Source: Woeseiaceae bacterium
GTDB lineage: Bacteria > Pseudomonadota > Gammaproteobacteria > Steroidobacterales > Woeseiaceae
Direction of reading: 5' to 3'
Length of the DNA stretch: 64,000 nt
Assembly: GCA_021773035.1 (NCBI GenBank)
Contig: JAJFKU010000056.1
Span: forward strand, 1-64,000
In this document: positions 54,235-63,428 of the stretch, one piece after another
Layout: each line of letters starts with the position of its first letter
Position numbering within the stretch: position 1 is the stretch's first letter
Position numbers and translations under genes: made by a program
The notes under the pieces: model-generated
What the model was told of the DNA's origin: nothing
What the model saw: only the letters and a program-made list of their open reading frames with translations
The model's database searches: none

Positions 54235-55850
54235 TCGCCGGACTTTCGTTTTTCGCTTTCACGGCGGCTGTGGGTGCCATAGCGTGGTGGGTAACGCGAA
54301 ACGATCGAATGAATACGGCGGAAGCCTATTTCCTCGCCGGAAGAAGCCTGACCGCCTGGGTGATCGCCGGTTCACTTATGTTGACCAATCTCTCGACCGA
54401 GCACCTGATCGGCTTGAATGGCGACGCCTTCAATCACACTGTCGCCGTGATGGCCTGGGAGACCACCGCAGCGCTGGCGATGGTGCTCGCGGCTTTCTAC
54501 TTTGTGCCCAAGTACCTGCGCATTGGTCTGAGCACCATCCCGGACTTTCTCGCCAACCGTTTTGATAGCCGCACGCGCGTTGTAGCAACCTTACTGTTTT
54601 TGTTCTCCTATTCGATTGCCATCCTGCCCGTCGTATTGTTATTCGGTGCTGCCGGACTGGAGAGTCTTTTTAACGTCTCCGAGGTTTTGGGAATTTCCGA
54701 GTCTCAGGCAAATTGGCTGATGGTATTGGGAATCGGCGCGCTGGGTTCTCTGTACGCCATTGTTGGTGGTCTCAAGGCTGTCGCAGTATCCGACACCATC
54801 AATGGCGTCGGTTTCCTGGTAGCCAGCCTGCTTATTCCGGTCCTGGCACTGTCAGTTGTCGGTAACGGCGATGTCCTGGCGGGACTGGATACGGTTTACA
54901 CCGAAGAACACTCGAAGTTCGACATCACGGGAGACGAACCGGGCTCGTTTCTGCCGTTCGGCGTGCTCTTCACCGGGATGATCGTCAACCAGGTATTCTT
55001 CTGGTGCACCAACCAGTCGATTATCCAGCGTGCTCTCGGCGCTCGGAATCTCAAGGAAGCCCAAAAGGGTATTCTGATCGCCGCCGTTTTCAAACTGGTC
55101 GCGCCACTCGCGATTGTCTTGCCCGGCGTCATTGCTTTTCATATGTTCAAAGATACGCTGGGGCCGGATCAGTACCTGCAGGCCTATCCGACTCTCGTAA
55201 AAACCGTGTTGCCCGCTCCGTTAACCGGATTTTTTGCCGCGGTGATGGTCGGAGCGGTTCTCAGTACCTTCAACAGTGTCTTGAACAGTGCAGCAACGCT
55301 GTTCAACGAGGGCGTTTACAAACCACTGTTCCGCCCCGATGCAGATGATCTCAGGCAGGTACGCGCCGGTCGTTTGTGCAGCACGGTTCTCGCTGTGGCG
55401 GCGATTCTCATAGCGCCAACTATCGATACCGGTGGCAGCCTCTACATTTACCTGCAGCAGATCAACGCAACGTTTTTTGGCCCCATGCTGGCTGTCATTC
55501 TCGCAGGATTATTGACACGAAAAGCCACCGCAGAAGCGGCGCTGACCGGACTGATCGCTGGGCCGATTATCTTCTACTTCATCAACTTCGTCTTTAATGC
55601 GGAGATTCAGTCATTGGCCGCCGGTCTGTTTGGTGTCGAAGGCGACGTGCACTTTCTGCATTTCCTCGGTCTCGTATTCTTGTTGACCAGCACATTGATA
55701 GCGATCGTCAGCAAAGTCCGGCCGGCGCCTTATCAGGTTCGGGAACTCGCGGCGGCCCCGGTTGACATGACGCCATGGCGCTACGGTTCGGCGATGGCGG
55801 CCGTCATCGTCGTGACGACGCTCGCTGTTTACATATTCCTCGCACAGTAA
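54231..55850 (+). CDS. Sodium:solute symporter (SLC5/SSS family)
   Basis: The protein has 539 residues, a GTG start, and about 14 helices. It has family features such as AEAYFLAGRSLTAWVIAGSL, TNLSTEHLIGLNG, GLSTIPDFLANRFDSRTRVV, YAIVGGLKAVAVSDTINGVG and TNQSIIQRALGARNLKEAQK. These are typical of SGLT-type transporters that bring sugars or myo-inositol in with Na+. It lies between a phosphatase and a glycerophosphodiesterase and near the iol operon, so inositol is a sensible candidate substrate (inference). Confidence 0.9.
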   Translation: MIAGLSFFAFTAAVGAIAWWVTRNDRMNTAEAYFLAGRSLTAWVIAGSLMLTNLSTEHLIGLNGDAFNHTVAVMAWETTAALAMVLAAFYFVPKYLRIGLSTIPDFLANRFDSRTRVVATLLFLFSYSIAILPVVLLFGAAGLESLFNVSEVLGISESQANWLMVLGIGALGSLYAIVGGLKAVAVSDTINGVGFLVASLLIPVLALSVVGNGDVLAGLDTVYTEEHSKFDITGDEPGSFLPFGVLFTGMIVNQVFFWCTNQSIIQRALGARNLKEAQKGILIAAVFKLVAPLAIVLPGVIAFHMFKDTLGPDQYLQAYPTLVKTVLPAPLTGFFAAVMVGAVLSTFNSVLNSAATLFNEGVYKPLFRPDADDLRQVRAGRLCSTVLAVAAILIAPTIDTGGSLYIYLQQINATFFGPMLAVILAGLLTRKATAEAALTGLIAGPIIFYFINFVFNAEIQSLAAGLFGVEGDVHFLHFLGLVFLLTSTLIAIVSKVRPAPYQVRELAAAPVDMTPWRYGSAMAAVIVVTTLAVYIFLAQ

Positions 55851-55885
55851 CTGTCAATTCGCCGTCGTCTCCAACTACAATCGGG

Positions 55886-56941
55886 ATGATGAGAACTTCG
55901 AAGTTGGCCATTTTTTTTTCGTGCGCGCTCCTGTTCGGTTGCGTTGTCACGGTTAACGATCGCACTCTGATCGGCAAACATCAGCTTGAGTATTGGGAAA
56001 ACAAGCTGGTTATCGCCCACCGGGGTGCGAGCGGCTACCTGCCCGAACACACGATCGCGGCCAAGGCGATGGCCTTTGCGCAGGGCGCGGACTTCATTGA
56101 GCAAGACCTCGTCATGACAAAAGACGATGAGATCGTTGTGCTGCACGATCACCTTCTCGATACCGTCACCAACGTTCGCGACCTGTTTCCGGATCGTGCG
56201 CGAGCGGATGGAAGTTACTACGTTGTGGACTTCACTCTGGCGGAGATTCGACGACTCGCTGTCACCGAGCGGTTTGAGAAAGACGACGTCAAGCTAGCCG
56301 TTTACGAAGATCGATTCCCGCTTGGAAAGTCGTCGTTTCGAATCAACACATTTGCCGAAGAAATCGAGTTGATCCAGGGATTGAATAAAACGACTGGACG
56401 GAACGTAGGTATTTACCCGGAAATCAAGAGTCCCGCGTTTCATCGCGCAGAAAGTAAAGATATCTCTGCGGCGGTTTTACGCACCCTCAAACAATACGGT
56501 TACACGACGAAACAGGACCTGGTTTTCCTGCAGTGCTTTGATACGCACGAATTGCAGCGTATTCACCAGCAACTACTCCCCGGGATGGATATGTCGATAC
56601 CGCTCGTGCAGCTGCTCGGCACAGGACCAAAGTACGAATCGGCATTGACCGAACAGGGTTTGTCGATGATAGCGACGTTCGCAGACGGTATTGGTCCGTC
56701 GATCGAGCTGATCGTTGCCCCGAACTCATCCCGATCCGACCTTAAGGTCAGCGAACTGGTCGACCAGGCGCATAAGCTTGGTCTTGTTGTTCACCCCTAC
56801 ACCTTTCGTCGCGATGAATTACCATCGTACGCCGATAGCTATCAGCAGCTGCTGGAAATCTATCTCGATGATATTGGCGTTGATGGCGTATTTACCGATT
56901 TTCCGGATCTGGCCACAGCGTATCTTGATAACAAACCGTGA
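55886..56941 (+). CDS. Glycerophosphodiester phosphodiesterase (lipoprotein)
   Basis: About 351 residues from the ATG at 55886 (another ATG follows at 55889). The N-terminal lipobox LLFGC marks it as a lipoprotein. GlpQ-type motifs are present: VIAHRGASGYLPEHT (catalytic His), FIEQDLVMTKDDEIVVLHDH, YPEIKSPAFH and GVFTDFPDLA. It hydrolyses glycerophosphodiesters to glycerol 3-phosphate and an alcohol. Glycerophosphoinositol would give inositol, which would link it to the iol genes. It is 35 bp after the symporter and ends the operon. Confidence 0.92.
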   Translation: MMRTSKLAIFFSCALLFGCVVTVNDRTLIGKHQLEYWENKLVIAHRGASGYLPEHTIAAKAMAFAQGADFIEQDLVMTKDDEIVVLHDHLLDTVTNVRDLFPDRARADGSYYVVDFTLAEIRRLAVTERFEKDDVKLAVYEDRFPLGKSSFRINTFAEEIELIQGLNKTTGRNVGIYPEIKSPAFHRAESKDISAAVLRTLKQYGYTTKQDLVFLQCFDTHELQRIHQQLLPGMDMSIPLVQLLGTGPKYESALTEQGLSMIATFADGIGPSIELIVAPNSSRSDLKVSELVDQAHKLGLVVHPYTFRRDELPSYADSYQQLLEIYLDDIGVDGVFTDFPDLATAYLDNKP

Positions 56942-57179
56942 CTGGTCTTAGCCAATCAGCGCCGGGCCTGGCCAAGTCCTGATATTGGTGACTTGCGTTA
57001 CCGGTGATGAGATGACCGGCCGACATCGTTGGCCTTAACACATCTCTGATTTGTCATACACGGCCGGGACAAGCTTGTACCGGAGTGAGACCCGCACAGG
57101 TTTCCATAGCAAGCAGACTGACAGCCAAGTGTCAGTTGCAATGGTTTGCTAAGCGCCGAAGTCATAGCCAAAATTGCCA

Positions 57180-57854
57180 CTAATGCCGTTTCCGTGGAGA
57201 AGGATGTGGAAGCATGTACGTCGGCTCAAGCAACCATTTGTGGTACCAATCGGCAAAAGTCATCTGTTCGCTCGGCGGCGCATCCAAACATCGATTTGCC
57301 CAGCGATCCGATACAACGGAATACGGGAGATCGCTAAAGTCGTCGTCATCTCGAAGCTTAATAGGGTTCTTCAGGTTGGGAATCATATGGTCGAGTTCTT
57401 CGTGATATGTCCAAATCGTGCCTTTATCTGGTCCCACTAGAACGAGATAGTCATCCGTTCCACAACCGTGCTGACACAGACGCAGCATACCCGCCTCACT
57501 GCGATCATTAGAATCATGAGCCCTTTTCGGTCGCGCAAAATTTGCAGAAACATCTGCCGCAGTTCGAACCTCGCCGTGTCTTCCGTATGTCGGGTCTTTA
57601 CCTGTCAACGCACCCTCAAGCGTATATAACCCATGTCCTGGACCCACCCCTCCGCCTCCCACCGCAATTATGAATTCTCGGTAGTCGTCGGGGAGATCGA
57701 TATCGAACAGTTCCTCGAGTCGAGAAACATCTGACGCAGGCGTAGGCGGCAATAAGCGATATTTGTGCTTCTTCACGCCGAGTCCGACCAGACGCGGATC
57801 GTACTCACGTTTGCGAACGAGCATTTGCTCGACGTAATTGGCATCCCAAGGCAT
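57180..57854 (-). CDS. SMI1/KNR4 family protein
   Basis: The protein has 224 residues. The SMI1/KNR4 fold is shown by SRLEELFDIDLPDDYREFII, AVGGGGVGPGHGLYTL and PNLKNPIKL. A CQHGCGTDDYLVLVG segment is typical. In bacteria many such proteins are immunity factors for polymorphic or contact-dependent toxins. No toxin gene is visible nearby, and the closest partner is a secreted pentapeptide-repeat protein on the other strand, so it may be an orphan. The 238 bp before it (56942-57179) hold only an inverted repeat (ACTGACA / TGTCAGT, 57117-57136). Confidence 0.8.
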   Translation of the reverse strand: MPWDANYVEQMLVRKREYDPRLVGLGVKKHKYRLLPPTPASDVSRLEELFDIDLPDDYREFIIAVGGGGVGPGHGLYTLEGALTGKDPTYGRHGEVRTAADVSANFARPKRAHDSNDRSEAGMLRLCQHGCGTDDYLVLVGPDKGTIWTYHEELDHMIPNLKNPIKLRDDDDFSDLPYSVVSDRWANRCLDAPPSEQMTFADWYHKWLLEPTYMLPHPSPRKRH

Positions 57855-58263
57855 TTAACAAGCTCTTCCAAGGGCGAGTCTGTGGAATCCTGTGCGGTGA
57901 AAATCCAATTTGAGAGCCATTTTTGAGAACATAGAAACCTCAATTCAAAACGATAATCACTGAAGTTACGACCGTCTGCTTTGAGTTGCGATACGGCGGC
58001 GCTAGTTGGTCGAACAACTCAGCATTCCATGCCAGGCCAAGCGATCTAATCAGGTCGTTTGGCCTTTTTCCAATTCCACCAACTTGAGTCAGGTGATAGC
58101 CATTTGGGCACGATCTGACTGTAGCCGAATACGCTAGAAATCCCTATTAGATCAACGCGGACGAATTTATGGGAGGGACAACCCGTCAACGAAGATAAAT
58201 GTTGCATTATCCGACCGAGCCGCGCCATTACGAGTAAGAGCACCATTCATATAGGAGAACATC
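57855..58263. other. Gene-free stretch between SMI1/KNR4 and pentapeptide-repeat genes
   Basis: No open frame here looks like a gene. A 66-codon minus-strand frame at 58046-58246 lacks recognisable features. The region must hold the divergent promoters of both flanking genes, but I see no convincing boxes apart from a ribosome site TAGGAGAAC a few bases before the pentapeptide-repeat start at 58264. No repeats, RNA genes or transposon ends are apparent. Confidence 0.5.
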
Positions 58264-59424
58264 ATGAAACTGAATACAAAACTGGTCGCACTCTTGACTC
58301 TGGGCTGTTCGTTGTTGACGGCAGTAGGCACGGCCGCGGCGGAAGAATATGTCCTATACCTCAGATTCGCGGGTAACGGCGCGGGGGAAGCCTTGTTTAA
58401 GACTTATCCCGACGATTACCCGACTTCGAGCGAGCTGGTTTTTGGGTGCGATAGTTCGTTTAATCCCGATGAGCCTGGTTCTATCTGTAATCGCTTTCAG
58501 TTGGGCTATTTCCTCTATGCCGTGGAGGTGACCGCAAATTCCGATTCGGTGGTTTCGGACATTGGGTTGGATAACTGCGTTCCACTCGGCGAAGAAGGCC
58601 TGACTCAAGCTTGTCGATGGTCCTCACCACCAAAGCCGGGGTTCCCACCAATTACAGCACTTTTCACAATCAACAAGCGACTGCAGTCCAACTCAAACTT
58701 TGCCGGTCACGACTTCAGCGGTCAGAAGCTGAGCAAGGTAAATTTCTCGGGCTCCGATTTCACCAATGCCAAATTGGTCGGCGCCGTACTCAAGAACGTC
58801 GACCTGACAAACTCCAAGCTGAGTGGAGCGAATCTTACGAACGCGGACCTGAGCAATGCCGATCTGTCTGGAGCGGATCTTACGGGTGCGATTCTCAAAG
58901 ATGCGAATCTCTCAGCGGCGAACCTCACGGGTACGATTCTTGACGGGGTCGATTTGACCGGAGCGAACCTCACCGGCGTGGACCTGATGAACACGATGTA
59001 TCAGGTGGCAATCACCGTCGGACCGGGCGCAACTTCCGGTTCGAGCTGCAATATCTACGCTGTTCGCTGCGATGCCGCCGGCAATAGGTTTCTCGGTTCG
59101 GCTTCTGGAAGCCACGCTGCCAACGACGTATTTAAGATACATCTGGCCGCCGACAGCGGTACGTGCTTTAGCAATGGTTTTCTTGCCCTGGACATCCTCA
59201 GTGACTGCAGCGACCCTATCGAAATCACGGAAGTCGATTGGGGCAGCCCTACCACTACCTACACGGAATTCAGCGGCGACGGCGCAACGAACAACCCTTT
59301 TGATCCACCCGTCGACACGTTCTGGCTCAGGAACCTGAATAGTACGGAGGGCAAGGGCTCCTGTGTAGAGCACACATTCTATCCGGGGCAATCGATCGAC
59401 GACTGCACAACCGCTGCGCAGTGA
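58264..59424 (+). CDS. Secreted pentapeptide-repeat protein
   Basis: The protein has 386 residues. A Sec signal peptide ends at GTAAAEE. Residues about 20-140 are a soluble N-terminal domain with four Cys. From about 142 to 245 there are around 20 pentapeptide repeats of the A(D/N)LXX type (GANLTNADLSNADLSGADLT), which fold as a right-handed four-sided beta helix. The C-terminal part (about 248-386) has more Cys and resembles an immunoglobulin-like or adhesive domain. The whole protein seems to be exported and held together by disulfides. Function is unknown. It has its own terminator. Confidence 0.82.
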   Translation: MKLNTKLVALLTLGCSLLTAVGTAAAEEYVLYLRFAGNGAGEALFKTYPDDYPTSSELVFGCDSSFNPDEPGSICNRFQLGYFLYAVEVTANSDSVVSDIGLDNCVPLGEEGLTQACRWSSPPKPGFPPITALFTINKRLQSNSNFAGHDFSGQKLSKVNFSGSDFTNAKLVGAVLKNVDLTNSKLSGANLTNADLSNADLSGADLTGAILKDANLSAANLTGTILDGVDLTGANLTGVDLMNTMYQVAITVGPGATSGSSCNIYAVRCDAAGNRFLGSASGSHAANDVFKIHLAADSGTCFSNGFLALDILSDCSDPIEITEVDWGSPTTTYTEFSGDGATNNPFDPPVDTFWLRNLNSTEGKGSCVEHTFYPGQSIDDCTTAAQ

Positions 59425-59483
59425 TCTGACCGTAATTGTGACCAACCCTTCGCAGGTGAATCGTACTCGCGATAGCGAAAACG

Positions 59484-59520
59484 AAAGAGCCGGTCCCAAC
59501 GGGCCGGCTCTTTTCATTTT
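59484..59520 (+). terminator. Intrinsic terminator after the pentapeptide-repeat gene
   Basis: A perfect 10-bp stem (AAAGAGCCGG / CCGGCTCTTT) with a 10-nt loop is followed by TTTTCATTTTT. It is 60 nt after the stop codon at 59424. The reverse strand also has an A/T-rich flank, so it could serve the convergent gene at 59570 as well. Confidence 0.82.
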
Positions 59521-59569
59521 TGGTAGCGGGGGCTGACTTTTGGATTAGCGTCGCGACCATTTTGCGTTC

Positions 59570-60040
59570 CTAGCGCTCGATTGTGGGGTCTTGAAGCGTA
59601 AATCTATCCCATCCGTCGGCAGCTAAGGCATCGCTTCGAACTTTTTTCACCTGCTTAATCGCATGTTCCGGTGAAACGTCAAACTGCTTGTAATTGCAGT
59701 ACGCGAGGAACATCCCGGTTCTGTCTCGGCCTTGACGGCAATGGACGAGCGTTTTTCGACCCATTTCTCGGTTCTTCGTTACGAATTCGAATCCTACCCG
59801 AAGGCTCTCCAGGCAAATCTCGATATCGCCTTCGCGCGGCGGAGCATTTTCGGATAACGGCGCACAGAGGTAATCGATTCCCAAGACGTTCAGGTCTTCG
59901 ACATGAACAAGTTCCCCATCATTGACGGATAAGATCGCCCGAATTCCTCCATCCTTTAGATCGCTCAAGTTCCACGAAATCAGGTTCGGTCCGGGCCTGC
60001 CGCCGACCAAACCGTCATGTATCCAGTATATGTGCTCCAT
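59570..60040 (-). CDS. Dual-specificity/tyrosine phosphatase-like protein
   Basis: The protein has 156 residues. The active-site loop HCRQGRDRT matches the Cys-X5-Arg signature with the Cys nucleophile and Arg. The segments GLVGGRPGPN, GIRAILSVNDGEL and YLCAPLSENAPP, the acid loop, follow the DSP fold. It should hydrolyse phosphate monoesters on proteins or small molecules such as inositol phosphates. The family covers both. It is convergent with the pentapeptide-repeat gene and 40 nt downstream of the VOC gene on the same strand. Confidence 0.85.
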   Translation of the reverse strand: MEHIYWIHDGLVGGRPGPNLISWNLSDLKDGGIRAILSVNDGELVHVEDLNVLGIDYLCAPLSENAPPREGDIEICLESLRVGFEFVTKNREMGRKTLVHCRQGRDRTGMFLAYCNYKQFDVSPEHAIKQVKKVRSDALAADGWDRFTLQDPTIER

Positions 60041-60080
60041 CGAATAGTCGTCGACTCAAGGCTGAAAGCAGGCATACGAT

Positions 60081-60494
60081 TCAAATCGCCAAAGGATGAT
60101 CGGGAACATACTCGATCAAATCCCAAAGGTTTCCGTACAAATCTTCAAATACAGCGACGCGCCCATAGTCGGCTTTTTCGGGGTCTCGAACGAATTTTAT
60201 CCCGCGCTCCACCATGTTGTTGTAATCCCGCCAGAAGTCATCTGTGCTAAGAAATAGAAAGACTCTACCGCCGGATTGATCGCCAACAAATGCCTGCTGC
60301 TTTTCCGTCGATGCCCGAGCCAATAAGAGTGTTGACCCATCGGACCCAGGCGGCGCTACGACAACCCATCGTTTGTCTTGCTCCGGTTGATAACTATCTT
60401 CGACAAGATTGAAATTCAGCTTTGCTGTAAAAAACTCGATTGCCTCATCGTAATCTTTGACGATGAGCGCTACATGTGCGATGCATTGTTTCAT
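60081..60494 (-). CDS. VOC (glyoxalase/dioxygenase superfamily) protein
   Basis: The protein has 137 residues with the paired beta-alpha-beta-beta-beta modules of the VOC fold (HVALIVKDYDEAIEFFTAKL at the N-terminus, RVAVFEDLYGNLWDLIEY at the C-terminus with the typical D/E-GN-LWDL metal-side motif). Such proteins include glyoxalases, fosfomycin-resistance proteins and many with no known role. It is 26 nt downstream of nrdJb and could share its transcript. Confidence 0.85.
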   Translation of the reverse strand: MKQCIAHVALIVKDYDEAIEFFTAKLNFNLVEDSYQPEQDKRWVVVAPPGSDGSTLLLARASTEKQQAFVGDQSGGRVFLFLSTDDFWRDYNNMVERGIKFVRDPEKADYGRVAVFEDLYGNLWDLIEYVPDHPLAI

Positions 60495-60520
60495 TAATCA
60501 GTGGGATTAAGTAACCACAA

Positions 60521-61228
60521 CTAACCGCACTTCGAGTCGCCGCATGCCAGGCAGGTCATACAACCATCCATCATGATCAACGCCACCGTGTTGCACTTGT
60601 TACACAGCTGGGCACCCTCCGGATAGTCGCTGTCCGAGAACGCGTCCCGCTGTTTCTTTGACTCTTCGAACTCGGCACGCTTCTGATCGATCAGCTGTTT
60701 CTGCCCGGGGTCGAGTTCCGGCGATACCATCAGACCAATCATGATCAGGTGCTTTTCAACGATATGACCGAGTTCGGCAATGATCGATGGCATGAACTTA
60801 CCACCCGGTTGCCAATAGCCGCCGCGCGGGTCGAACACCGCTTTCAGCTCTTCAACCAGGAACGCCACATCGCCGCCCTTGCGGAAGACAGCGGAGATAA
60901 TACGTGTCAGCGCAACGATCCACTGATAGTGGTCGAGATTCTTTGAATTGATGAATATCTCGAAGGGCCGGCGTTTCTCGTACTCGGTGCCCTCGTTAAG
61001 AACGATGTCATTGATCGTAATGTACATCGCATGATCCGAGACAGGCGTCTTTATCTTGTACGTCGAGCCAATCAAAACCTCGGGTCGTTCGAGTTTTTCG
61101 TGCATGCGAATAACGTCGGCACGATCGGTCCCGCCGTTTTCACGCTTGAATTCCCGTTTGACTTCTTTTTCTTCGGCCGACGGCTGATTCACCGCGTAGC
61201 CGACTATCTTTTTATCTACTTTAATCAT
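60521..61228 (-). CDS. nrdJb: Class II ribonucleotide reductase, small C-terminal subunit NrdJb
   Basis: The protein has 235 residues. It carries the TSCPD-type domain (residues about 70-170: ITINDIVLNEGTEYEKRRPF, SAVFRKGGDVAFLVEELKAV) and ends in a Zn-binding CNKC...CLACGDSKC array. In Pseudomonas aeruginosa the split class II enzyme consists of NrdJa and NrdJb, with the small part needed for activity with adenosylcobalamin. Its start is 24 nt after the nrdJa stop, so the two form one operon. Confidence 0.9.
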   Translation of the reverse strand: MIKVDKKIVGYAVNQPSAEEKEVKREFKRENGGTDRADVIRMHEKLERPEVLIGSTYKIKTPVSDHAMYITINDIVLNEGTEYEKRRPFEIFINSKNLDHYQWIVALTRIISAVFRKGGDVAFLVEELKAVFDPRGGYWQPGGKFMPSIIAELGHIVEKHLIMIGLMVSPELDPGQKQLIDQKRAEFEESKKQRDAFSDSDYPEGAQLCNKCNTVALIMMDGCMTCLACGDSKCG

Positions 61229-61252
61229 TAGTTATATCGTCAGTTATCGCTG

Positions 61253-63409
61253 TCAAAATTTACCGTAATAGCCTTCTTTCAAAGCATCGAACAAATTGGC
61301 CGCCGTATGCACCTCGCCATCGTACTCGATTTCCTCGTCGCCCTGCAGGTCAACGGTCGAGCCATCTTCGAGCGTAAACGTGTACTTCGTATTCTTGAGG
61401 TCTTTTTCCTTCACCAGTACACCCTGGAACGCTTCCGGATTGAAACGGAACGTCGTGCAACCCTTCAGTCCCTGCTTATAGGCGTACAGGTAGATGTCTT
61501 TAAAGTCCTCGTACCGGTAATCCGTGGGCACATTGGCCGTCTTGGAAATAGACGAATCGATCCACTTCTGCGCCGCTGCCTGGATATCGACATGCTGGCT
61601 CGGCGTCACTTCGTCTGCCGTGATGAAATAATCCGGCAGATTGCTCGCCGGTGAATCGTCACTCGCCCCTACAGGCATAGCCTCCGGGTCAATGGCGTCA
61701 CGATAGGCCAGCAGTTCGAAGGAGAAAACATCCACTTTCTCTTTCGTCTTCTTGCCCTGACGAATCACGTTACGGAAATAGTGATGCGCAAAGCTCGGCT
61801 CGATACCGTTGCTGGCATTGTTGGCAAGCGACAGGGAAATGGTTCCTGTCGGCGCGATCGAGCTGTGGTGCGTAAAGCGCGCCCCAACTTCGGCGAGCTT
61901 ACTCACCAGTTCCGGTGCCTCCTCGGCAACGCGCTGCATGTAGCGGCTGTAGCGCGCGTGCAGGATACGGCCCGGCACTTTGTCACCGGCCTGGTAGCCA
62001 TCGGCACGCATCTCCGGACGCTTGCGCAGCATCTCGTCGGTCACCTCGAACGCTTCATTCATGATCGGCGCCGGCCCTTTTTCCTCTGCCAGCTCAAGTG
62101 CTTCTTCCCAGCCGGCCAATGCCAGCTGGCGAGACACTTCTGCAGTGAACTCAACCGCCGCCGGCTCACCGTATTTCATACGCAGCATCGTAATCGTCGA
62201 ACCCAGGCCGAGAAAGCCCATGCCGTGGCGACGCTTGCGCTGGATCTCATTGCGCTGCTGCGGCAGCGGCAAGCCGTTGATTTCAACCACATTGTCAAGC
62301 ATGCGAGTGAACAGCTTTACAACCTTCCTGAAGTTCTCCCAGTCGAAATCGGCTTCCGCCGTGAACGGCTTGCTGACAAACCGCGTCAGATTTACCGAGC
62401 CCAGCAGGCAGGAACCATACGGCGGCAACGGCTGTTCGCCACAGGGGTTGGTTGCACGGATGTTTTCGCAGAACCAGTTGTTGTTCATCTCGTTGACCTT
62501 GTCGATCAGTACGAAGCCCGGCTCCGCAAAATCGTAGGTCGATGCCATGATGATGTCCCAGACGCGTCGAGCCGGCAGCGTCTTGTAAATCTTGCAGGCC
62601 GCAAGCCCCTCCTTATCCGTGACGTAATTACGGGCTTCCGGCCACTCCCGCCAGACGAACTGCGTCTCATCTGAAGTATCGAGCCCATCGACATCGACTT
62701 CTTTCGGCGTCACCGGAAAAGCGAGCTTCCACTCGTCTTCGTTGATGACTGCCTGCATGAATTCGTCGGTGACCAGCAACGATAAATTGAACTGCCGCAG
62801 TCGGCCGTCCTCGCGTTTCGCCCGAATGAACTCCATGACGTCGGGATGGCCGACATCGAAGGTACCCATCTGAGCACCACGACGACCGCCCGCGGACGAC
62901 ACGGTGAAACACATCTTGTCGTAGATATCCATGAACGACAACGGACCCGATGTGTAAGCACCTGCGCCGGTGACATAAGCCCCTTTCGGTCGCAGCGTCG
63001 AAAACTCGTAGCCGATGCCACAACCGGCCTTCAGCGTCAGTCCGGCCTCGTGAACCTTATTGAGGATATTGTCCATCGAGTCACCAACCGTACCCGACAC
63101 GGTGCAGTTGATGGTCGACGTCGCCGGTTTATGCTCCTGCGCACCCGCATTGGAGATAATACGGCCGGCCGGAATCGCTCCCGAGCGCAGTGCCCAGACG
63201 AATTCCCTGAAATAGTGCTCGCGCTTTGATTCTACCTCTACGTCAGCGAGCGCCTGAGCCACTCGTTTATACGTATCGTCAATATTCTCGTCGATTTTCG
63301 AACCGTCTTTGGCGGTCAATCGATACTTGGCATCCCAAATGTCGAGGGATGCTGCTTGAAATTGAATGTCGGTAACCGTGTGCGTATCCAAATTAACGGC
63401 AGACTTCAT
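61253..63409 (-). CDS. nrdJa: Adenosylcobalamin-dependent class II ribonucleotide reductase, large subunit NrdJa
   Basis: About 718 residues from the ATG at 63409. The upstream in-frame ATG at 63538 is rejected because the extra 43 residues do not fit the family and lie in the leader hairpins. The enzyme makes deoxyribonucleotides with a B12-derived radical. Motifs include PAGRIISNAGAQEHKPATST at the substrate end, GCGIGYEFSTLRPKGA, SSAGGRRGAQMGTFDVGHPD, ATNPCGEQPLPPYGSCLLGS with the catalytic Cys/Glu loop, and the PTGTISLSLANN turn. The protein is large-subunit only; the C-terminal Zn domain is on NrdJb. Confidence 0.93.
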   Translation of the reverse strand: MKSAVNLDTHTVTDIQFQAASLDIWDAKYRLTAKDGSKIDENIDDTYKRVAQALADVEVESKREHYFREFVWALRSGAIPAGRIISNAGAQEHKPATSTINCTVSGTVGDSMDNILNKVHEAGLTLKAGCGIGYEFSTLRPKGAYVTGAGAYTSGPLSFMDIYDKMCFTVSSAGGRRGAQMGTFDVGHPDVMEFIRAKREDGRLRQFNLSLLVTDEFMQAVINEDEWKLAFPVTPKEVDVDGLDTSDETQFVWREWPEARNYVTDKEGLAACKIYKTLPARRVWDIIMASTYDFAEPGFVLIDKVNEMNNNWFCENIRATNPCGEQPLPPYGSCLLGSVNLTRFVSKPFTAEADFDWENFRKVVKLFTRMLDNVVEINGLPLPQQRNEIQRKRRHGMGFLGLGSTITMLRMKYGEPAAVEFTAEVSRQLALAGWEEALELAEEKGPAPIMNEAFEVTDEMLRKRPEMRADGYQAGDKVPGRILHARYSRYMQRVAEEAPELVSKLAEVGARFTHHSSIAPTGTISLSLANNASNGIEPSFAHHYFRNVIRQGKKTKEKVDVFSFELLAYRDAIDPEAMPVGASDDSPASNLPDYFITADEVTPSQHVDIQAAAQKWIDSSISKTANVPTDYRYEDFKDIYLYAYKQGLKGCTTFRFNPEAFQGVLVKEKDLKNTKYTFTLEDGSTVDLQGDEEIEYDGEVHTAANLFDALKEGYYGKF

Positions 63410-63428
63410 TGATCCTGTTACTCCCTGT

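Noticed and set aside
57117-57136. Inverted repeat between the glycerophosphodiesterase and SMI1/KNR4 genes as a terminator
   Set aside because: The 7-bp stem is perfect but has no T tract on either strand, so I do not call it a terminator.
58046-58246. A 66-codon minus-strand frame in the gap before the pentapeptide-repeat gene
   Set aside because: No recognisable domain, signal or ribosome site, and the composition resembles random sequence.
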